This document shows positions 59,447 to 64,000 of a DNA stretch of 64,000 nucleotides, piece by piece. Source of the stretch: JACKIC01 sp964392305 (GTDB lineage Bacteria > Planctomycetota > UBA1135 > UBA2386). Positions within the stretch are counted from its first letter, which is position 1, and each line of letters starts with the position of its first letter. The notes beneath the pieces were generated by a model. That model was not told the DNA's origin, searched no databases, and saw only the letters and a program-made list of their open reading frames with translations. A program made the position numbers and the translations under genes. The stretch spans positions 1 through 64,000 of the forward strand of contig CAYMPV010000023.1 in assembly GCA_964392305.1 (NCBI GenBank), given 5' to 3'.

Positions 59447-61750
59447 ATGGCCAGCAGTGCTCCAACCGAGATGACCGCCGCCGCGCCGTTGTGCATGGCA
59501 CGGAATCCGCAGGTCGCTGCGGCCCTGGCAGCGGTGTCGCGCGATCCGTTCCCGCCGCTGACCAACAGCTGGCGCGATCTGTCGCGCGATGCGGTGACGC
59601 GCGTGTTCGAGGATCTCGGCCTGCGCGCCGGCAGCCGCGTGCTGATCGTCGATCCGGTCAGCGGCTACGTGCCGGCCGTGTGCGCGGCGATCGCCGCCAC
59701 CGTCGACGTCGTCGCGCCGGTCGCCTGGCGCGCGGGACAGCTGGCCGAACAACTGGGCAGCGCCGGTGTCGGCAACGTCAACCTGGGTTCGTTCCTGGCC
59801 GAATGCAGCGACCCGAACGGTCGCTACGACGTGATCTTCCTCGGGCAGCCGGTGGGCAAGAAGCTGCCGCCGGAACTGCGCCAGTGCCTGGCCCTGGGCG
59901 GTGCCGCGGTGCTGCCGCTCGACGACTCGATGCCGTCGCGGCGCATGCTGCGGGTGCTGCGCACCGAGGACGGCGCGCTCGAGGAAGACGAACTCGACCT
60001 GTCGACGTTCCAGCCCCTGCTCGGCGACATGCTGGTCGAGTCGGGTTACGTGCTGCGGCAGGAGATCGCCGAGGCGACGCGCGCCGCGGCGCAGAGCGGG
60101 CGCCTGCTCGGTCAGGAGTTGCTGCTGCGCGGCTCGGTGCGTGAGGACGATCTGTTCCGCACCTTGGCGGCGCAGCGCCACCTGACGTTCACCGACACCA
60201 CCCGGGTGCTGCAGCGCCTGGATCGTGAGTTGGTCCGGCGTCTGCCGCGCAAGTACCTCGATCACTACAAGTTCGTGCCCGTGTGTTCGCTCGAAGGGCG
60301 AATCGTGGTGGTCACGAGCAGTCTCGACCTGCCGGTGTGGGAGTTGCGCAGCGTCTTCGAAGACGCCGAGGTCGTCGCCGAACTGGCGACACCGACCGAC
60401 CTGCAGCGCGTCTGGACCGCGATCGAGTTGGGTTTCGTCGCGACCGAACCACAGCCGGCGCAGGCTTCGCGCCGCGACGATCGGCGCGAACAGGTGGCCG
60501 TCGCGCCGCTCGAGGACTCGCGCGCGGCGGGCATGTTCGAGGCGATCCTGCTCGACGCGGTTGCCGAACGCGCCAGCGACATCCATCTCGAGATCTACGA
60601 CTCGGGCGCACGCCTGCGGTTCCGCGTCGACGGCAGTCTGCGCGACATCGGCCGATACCAGTTCTCGGCGCCGGATCTGACCCAGGTGGTCAATGTCGTC
60701 AAGCTCGCCGGCAACCTCGACATCGCCGAGCGGCGCATGCCACAGGGCGGCCGCATGCGTCGCCGCGTCGGCGGCAAGGTGCTCGACCTGCGCGTGCAGA
60801 CGCAGCCGACGCTGTACCACGAGAACATCGTCATCCGGCTGCTGCCGCAGGACGACCGGCCGCCGACGATCGAGGAACTCGGTTTCCCGGCCGAGGTCGC
60901 CAACCGCTACCGGCGCATCCTGCAGGAACCGAACGGGCTGGTGCTGGTGGTCGGCGCGACCGGTTCGGGCAAGTCGACGACGCTCTACGCCGGTCTGCAG
61001 CTGCTTGCCAAGGACACCTCGCGCAAGGTGATCACGGTCGAGGATCCGATCGAGTTCGCGCTGGCCGGCATCCAGCAGACCCAGGTCAACCCGGCCGTGG
61101 GCTTCCACTTCGCCGACGCGATGCGCGCGTTCGTGCGTGAGGACCCCGACGTGATCCTGGTCGGGGAGATCCGCGATGCCGAGACGGCGCTCGAGACGAT
61201 CCGCGCGGCGCAGACGGGGCACCTGGTGCTGGCGACGCTGCACTGCAACGACACCGTCGACGCCGTGCAGCGACTCGCCGACCTCGGCATGCACAGCAAC
61301 TCGATCGCCAGCGAATTGACCGCGGTGATCGCGCAGCGCCTGGCGCGCCGCATCTGCACGTCGTGCCGTGCGCCCGCCGTTCCAGACCCGGAAATCAGCG
61401 CGGAACTGTTCGGCGGGGCACCGCCCGAGGGCTTCCTGAGCTTTGCCGGCACCGGTTGCGACCGCTGCAGCGGCACTGGCACCCGCGGCCGCGTCGCGGT
61501 GGTCGAGTTCCTGCAGGTCGACGCCGAGATCCGGCGCGCGATCTCGCGGCGGGTGGTGCTCGACGACCTGCGTGAAGTCGCGCGCGGCACGGGGCTGTCG
61601 TCCCTTCGGGACAGCGCGCTCGACCTGGTGCAGCACGGCGTGATCTCGATGGCCGAACTGTACGACGTGCTGTCGGCGGAGCAGATGCGAGCGCCGAGCT
61701 CAGCGGCGATGGCAGAACCCTCAGGCCCGTCGTCGCGGCGGACTCTGTAA
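59447..61750 (+). CDS. GspE/PilB-type secretion ATPase with N-terminal PCMT-like domain
   Basis: The product is 767 residues from the ATG at 59447 (59471 or 59492 are alternatives). Residues about 30-160 resemble protein-L-isoaspartate methyltransferase (VTRVFEDLGLRAGSRVL, VSGYVPAVCAAIAATV, YDVIFLGQPVGKKLPPEL, GGAAVLPLD), but the SAM loop is DPVSGY rather than GxGxGY. An MshEN-like domain (about 185-335) and the hexameric ATPase follow, with GATGSGKS (503-510), DPDVILVGEIRD and a zinc-binding pair CTSC / CDRC. It should power pilin-type assembly or type II secretion. No partner genes are adjacent. The fusion is unusual. Confidence 0.9.
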   Translation: MASSAPTEMTAAAPLCMARNPQVAAALAAVSRDPFPPLTNSWRDLSRDAVTRVFEDLGLRAGSRVLIVDPVSGYVPAVCAAIAATVDVVAPVAWRAGQLAEQLGSAGVGNVNLGSFLAECSDPNGRYDVIFLGQPVGKKLPPELRQCLALGGAAVLPLDDSMPSRRMLRVLRTEDGALEEDELDLSTFQPLLGDMLVESGYVLRQEIAEATRAAAQSGRLLGQELLLRGSVREDDLFRTLAAQRHLTFTDTTRVLQRLDRELVRRLPRKYLDHYKFVPVCSLEGRIVVVTSSLDLPVWELRSVFEDAEVVAELATPTDLQRVWTAIELGFVATEPQPAQASRRDDRREQVAVAPLEDSRAAGMFEAILLDAVAERASDIHLEIYDSGARLRFRVDGSLRDIGRYQFSAPDLTQVVNVVKLAGNLDIAERRMPQGGRMRRRVGGKVLDLRVQTQPTLYHENIVIRLLPQDDRPPTIEELGFPAEVANRYRRILQEPNGLVLVVGATGSGKSTTLYAGLQLLAKDTSRKVITVEDPIEFALAGIQQTQVNPAVGFHFADAMRAFVREDPDVILVGEIRDAETALETIRAAQTGHLVLATLHCNDTVDAVQRLADLGMHSNSIASELTAVIAQRLARRICTSCRAPAVPDPEISAELFGGAPPEGFLSFAGTGCDRCSGTGTRGRVAVVEFLQVDAEIRRAISRRVVLDDLREVARGTGLSSLRDSALDLVQHGVISMAELYDVLSAEQMRAPSSAAMAEPSGPSSRRTL

Positions 61751-62632
61751 CCACAGCCCCAGCGCGACCAGCGCCAGCGCCACGTAGAAGCGGTGCCCCG
61801 GCAGCGGCGCGCCGAACGCCACGTCGAGGCTGGCGGCGACCAGCGGCTGCACGTTGATGTAGAGCGCCACCTGGGAGCTGTGGGTGTGGCGCAGCGCCCA
61901 GGTGTTGAGCAGGTAGGTGAACACCGTCGCGAACAGCACCGCGTAGAGCGCGAACCAGAGCGTGGGTTGGCCGACCAGCGCGGCGGCGTCGGCGGCGCTG
62001 GTCTGGGGCAGGCTCCAGCCGGCCATCATCGTCGTCGCCATCACGAACATCACCGCGGTTGCGTACCACGGGTCGATGTCGCGGCCGATGCGGCGCATCA
62101 GCACCAGGTGCGCTGCGAACGAGATGCCGTTGGCCACCGTCAGCAGGTCGCCGAGCAAGGTGGCGTCGCCGCCGCTGCCACCGTCACCGAACAACAGTCG
62201 ATCGACGCCGAGCAGGTACTGCACGCCGGCGAGCGCAGCCACGATCGCCAACACCCGCCGCAGGGTCAGCCGTTCCTGGCGGCACAACGCCGCGACCAGC
62301 AGTGTCCAGGTCGGGATGCCGGCGTTGATCACCGCGCTGTGCTGCGGCGTGGTGCGCGCCATGCCTTCGGTGAACAACACCTGGTTGGCGACGATGCCGA
62401 AGAACGCGGCGACGCCCAGACCGAGCAACAGGCGCCGCGGCGGCCGCGGTTGGCGCCGGCGCAGCAGCAGTGCCAGCGGCACCAGCACCACGGTGGCGCC
62501 CGCGATGCGGCAGAACACCCATGTCGCCGGGGGCACCTCGGCCAGGATCTGCTTGGTGAACACGTAGTTGGCCCCGAACAACAGCGATACGGTCAGCAGG
62601 GCCAGGTGGACCAATACGGCGGGAGGTGCCAA
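61721..62632 (-). CDS. EamA/DMT-family transporter
   Basis: The product is 303 residues from a TTG at 62630-62632. About ten hydrophobic helices form two EamA repeats (VSLLFGANYVFTKQILAEVP, then LLGDLLTVANGISFAAHLVL). The family exports amino acids, nucleotide sugars or metabolites; no substrate is evident. The 3' end overlaps the end of the secretion ATPase by 30 bp in convergent orientation. Confidence 0.85.
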   Translation of the reverse strand: MAPPAVLVHLALLTVSLLFGANYVFTKQILAEVPPATWVFCRIAGATVVLVPLALLLRRRQPRPPRRLLLGLGVAAFFGIVANQVLFTEGMARTTPQHSAVINAGIPTWTLLVAALCRQERLTLRRVLAIVAALAGVQYLLGVDRLLFGDGGSGGDATLLGDLLTVANGISFAAHLVLMRRIGRDIDPWYATAVMFVMATTMMAGWSLPQTSAADAAALVGQPTLWFALYAVLFATVFTYLLNTWALRHTHSSQVALYINVQPLVAASLDVAFGAPLPGHRFYVALALVALGLWLQSPPRRRA

Positions 62633-62789
62633 GGGGGCGAGGATCGTCGCGGTGCGCAGCGCTGTTGCAAGCGATGCGGCAAGACCTCGTCTCGGGCGAG
62701 ACAGGCGTCGGGGGGATCGTTATCCTCTCGCGCCTCCCACGACCGGCCCCGACCCCCGCCGGTCCGCTCCACGTCGCCCCGGCCGCCCC

Positions 62790-64000
62790 ATGACCCTGTT
62801 CGCCTCGCTGCCCTCTTCGTCCCCGTTCGCGCGGACGCTGCTCGCCGCCGCCCTGCTGTCGTGCGCCTTCGCGTCGGCCCTGTCGGCCCAGAACAAGGTC
62901 GGTCTGCCACCGCTCGAGAAGCCGCCCGCCCCGGCCGAGCGACCGGTGACCGAACTGCAGCAGTTCCGTCGCGACCTCGTCGAGATGCAGGGCTCGCCGC
63001 CCCGGGTCGAGGCCAAATTGCAGGAGATGGGACTCGGTTACGCCGCGATCGAGTCGCTGATCATCCAGGTGGCGCGGTCGGCGCGCGTCAACGAGATGCA
63101 GAACCTGATGGTCGTGGCGCGGCGCTTCGGCACGCCCAAGGTCGGCGACGAGTTGTTGTTCCAGCTGCTGGCGCGGCCCCTGGGCGAGGCCACCCGCGCG
63201 ACGGTCGAGACGATGGCGCTGCTGGCCGGTGACCGGGCCCGCGCGGCGCTGCAGTCCTGCATCCGCGGCCGCATCGCCGCGGTGCGCCGACACGCGACCG
63301 ACGTGTTCGTGACCATGATCGAGCCCGGCGACTTCGACTTCGCCATGCAGCTGAGCAGCGACCAGAAGCTCGATCTGCAGCTGCGCGGCGTCGATCTGCT
63401 GCAGGCGCTTCGCGACGAACGCGCGCGCGCCCGGCTGGTCGCGCTGCTGTCGAAGGACCCGGCGTTGGCCTCGTATGCCTGCGTGGCGTTGATCCAGCTC
63501 GGCGCCGATGCGGTGCTCGACCTGCAGACGTTGTGCAACCAGCCGCCGATCGACCGCGGCTGGGCCTACGCGGCGTTCGCCTTGGCGCAGATCGAACAGG
63601 CCACCGGCCAGAACGTGCTCGACCCGGCCTGGGTGCCGAACTTGACGCGCCGCCTTGGGGATCCCGAGCCGTTGACGCGCAGTCTGGTCGCCGTGGCGAT
63701 GGCCGACCTCGCCTACCGCAGCCCGGTCGACCAGGTGTTTCCCGACATCGACATCGCCGAGGCCTTGCTCGATGTGGTCGAGCCGCAGCGCTTCGTCGCC
63801 AACCTCGACATGCTGCGCCAGCCGTGTGAGCAGCGCCTGCTGCGTCTGTCCGGGCGCATCGTCGGCGCCAACCAGGGGCTGCGGTGGCGCGACTGGTGGC
63901 AGACGCAACGCGCCGACTTCATCGGGTTGCGTGCCGATGTGACGGTGGCGCCGCAGAAGGCCGGGCGGGTGATCTTCACGCTGCGCAAGGACGACCGCGT
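62790..64000 (+). CDS. Secreted helical-repeat protein (partial)
   Basis: The frame is open from the ATG at 62790 to the right edge (403 codons), so the gene is truncated by the window. A signal peptide ends at SALSAQ. Several helical repeats of HEAT-like appearance follow (LDLQLRGVDLLQALRDERAR, ALASYACVALIQLGADAV, TRRLGDPEPLTRSLVAVAMA). Near the end of the visible part a RWRDWWQTQRADF segment recurs in secreted Planctomycetota proteins. It is probably a periplasmic scaffolding protein. The function is unknown. Confidence 0.75.
   Translation, partial: MTLFASLPSSSPFARTLLAAALLSCAFASALSAQNKVGLPPLEKPPAPAERPVTELQQFRRDLVEMQGSPPRVEAKLQEMGLGYAAIESLIIQVARSARVNEMQNLMVVARRFGTPKVGDELLFQLLARPLGEATRATVETMALLAGDRARAALQSCIRGRIAAVRRHATDVFVTMIEPGDFDFAMQLSSDQKLDLQLRGVDLLQALRDERARARLVALLSKDPALASYACVALIQLGADAVLDLQTLCNQPPIDRGWAYAAFALAQIEQATGQNVLDPAWVPNLTRRLGDPEPLTRSLVAVAMADLAYRSPVDQVFPDIDIAEALLDVVEPQRFVANLDMLRQPCEQRLLRLSGRIVGANQGLRWRDWWQTQRADFIGLRADVTVAPQKAGRVIFTLRKDDR

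Noticed and set aside
59540..59930. Active isoaspartate methyltransferase in the N-terminus of the ATPase
   Set aside because: The SAM-binding GxGxG motif is replaced by DPVSG, so catalytic activity is unlikely; only a fold relationship is proposed.
1..64000. tRNA, rRNA or riboswitch genes
   Set aside because: No cloverleaf-like or conserved rRNA sequence was noticed on either strand by reading; a covariance search was not possible.

Overview
The window is very GC-rich bacterial chromosome, about 70% G+C by eye, and almost wall-to-wall coding. The gene content fits a Planctomycetota-like organism, probably one of the high-GC marine lineages. Supporting items are secreted proteins with Ala-Gln signal-peptide ends, a DUF2961/GH172 protein, a LamG metallophosphoesterase, a bacterial alpha-2-macroglobulin, a large di-haem peroxidase and a KamA/YkgJ/ATP-grasp operon. 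This is inferred from gene families; there is no rRNA in the window to confirm it. I saw no tRNA, rRNA or CRISPR.

Layout. (1) 1-2768 is the distal part of an integron gene-cassette array. Six attC recombination sites separate short plus-strand genes: a lipoprotein, a Clp_N-like protein, an ankyrin protein, two small membrane proteins and unknowns. The integrase and attI should lie to the left, outside the window. (2) 3.4-19.97 kb is mixed housekeeping and secreted-protein territory: methyltransferases, a ParDE toxin-antitoxin pair, YjdM, a LamG phosphoesterase, an oxidoreductase, a Big_2-repeat lipoprotein, an MFS transporter, a radical SAM protein, a di-haem peroxidase and a signal-peptide-less HtrA-like protease. 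(3) 20.2-24.6 kb is a tightly overlapping five-gene operon: lysine 2,3-aminomutase, YkgJ-type Cys-cluster protein, two D-Ala-D-Ala-ligase-like ATP-grasp enzymes and a GNAT. It looks like a pathway to a beta-lysine-containing ligated product. (4) 25.7-32.1 kb holds a GH172-like protein, a methyltransferase fusion and an IorAB-type molybdenum hydroxylase.

(5) 32.1-47.0 kb is a polysaccharide/glycolipid cluster: a Wza-like lipoprotein, a Wzc-like chain-length protein whose kinase domain has lost its nucleotide-binding motifs, two GT2 glycosyltransferases, a 2146-residue single-module PKS with domain order KS-AT-KR-DH-ACP-TE, a fused Gfo/Idh/MocA-epimerase, and a UDPGP-family sugar-nucleotide pyrophosphorylase. 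(6) 47.1-64 kb carries recG, an NAD(P)HX epimerase, the alpha-2-macroglobulin-like giant, an AAA/DUF4143 ATPase preceded by a cluster of palindromes, an alpha/beta hydrolase, an RlmD/TrmA-type RNA methyltransferase, a GspE/PilB ATPase with an N-terminal degenerate PCMT-like domain, an EamA transporter and the start of a secreted repeat protein.

The strongest candidates for something undescribed are the cassette array with its unknown cargo, the aminomutase/ATP-grasp operon, the KR-before-DH PKS inside an export cluster, and the PCMT-GspE fusion. Functions are from family recognition by reading; no database search was run.
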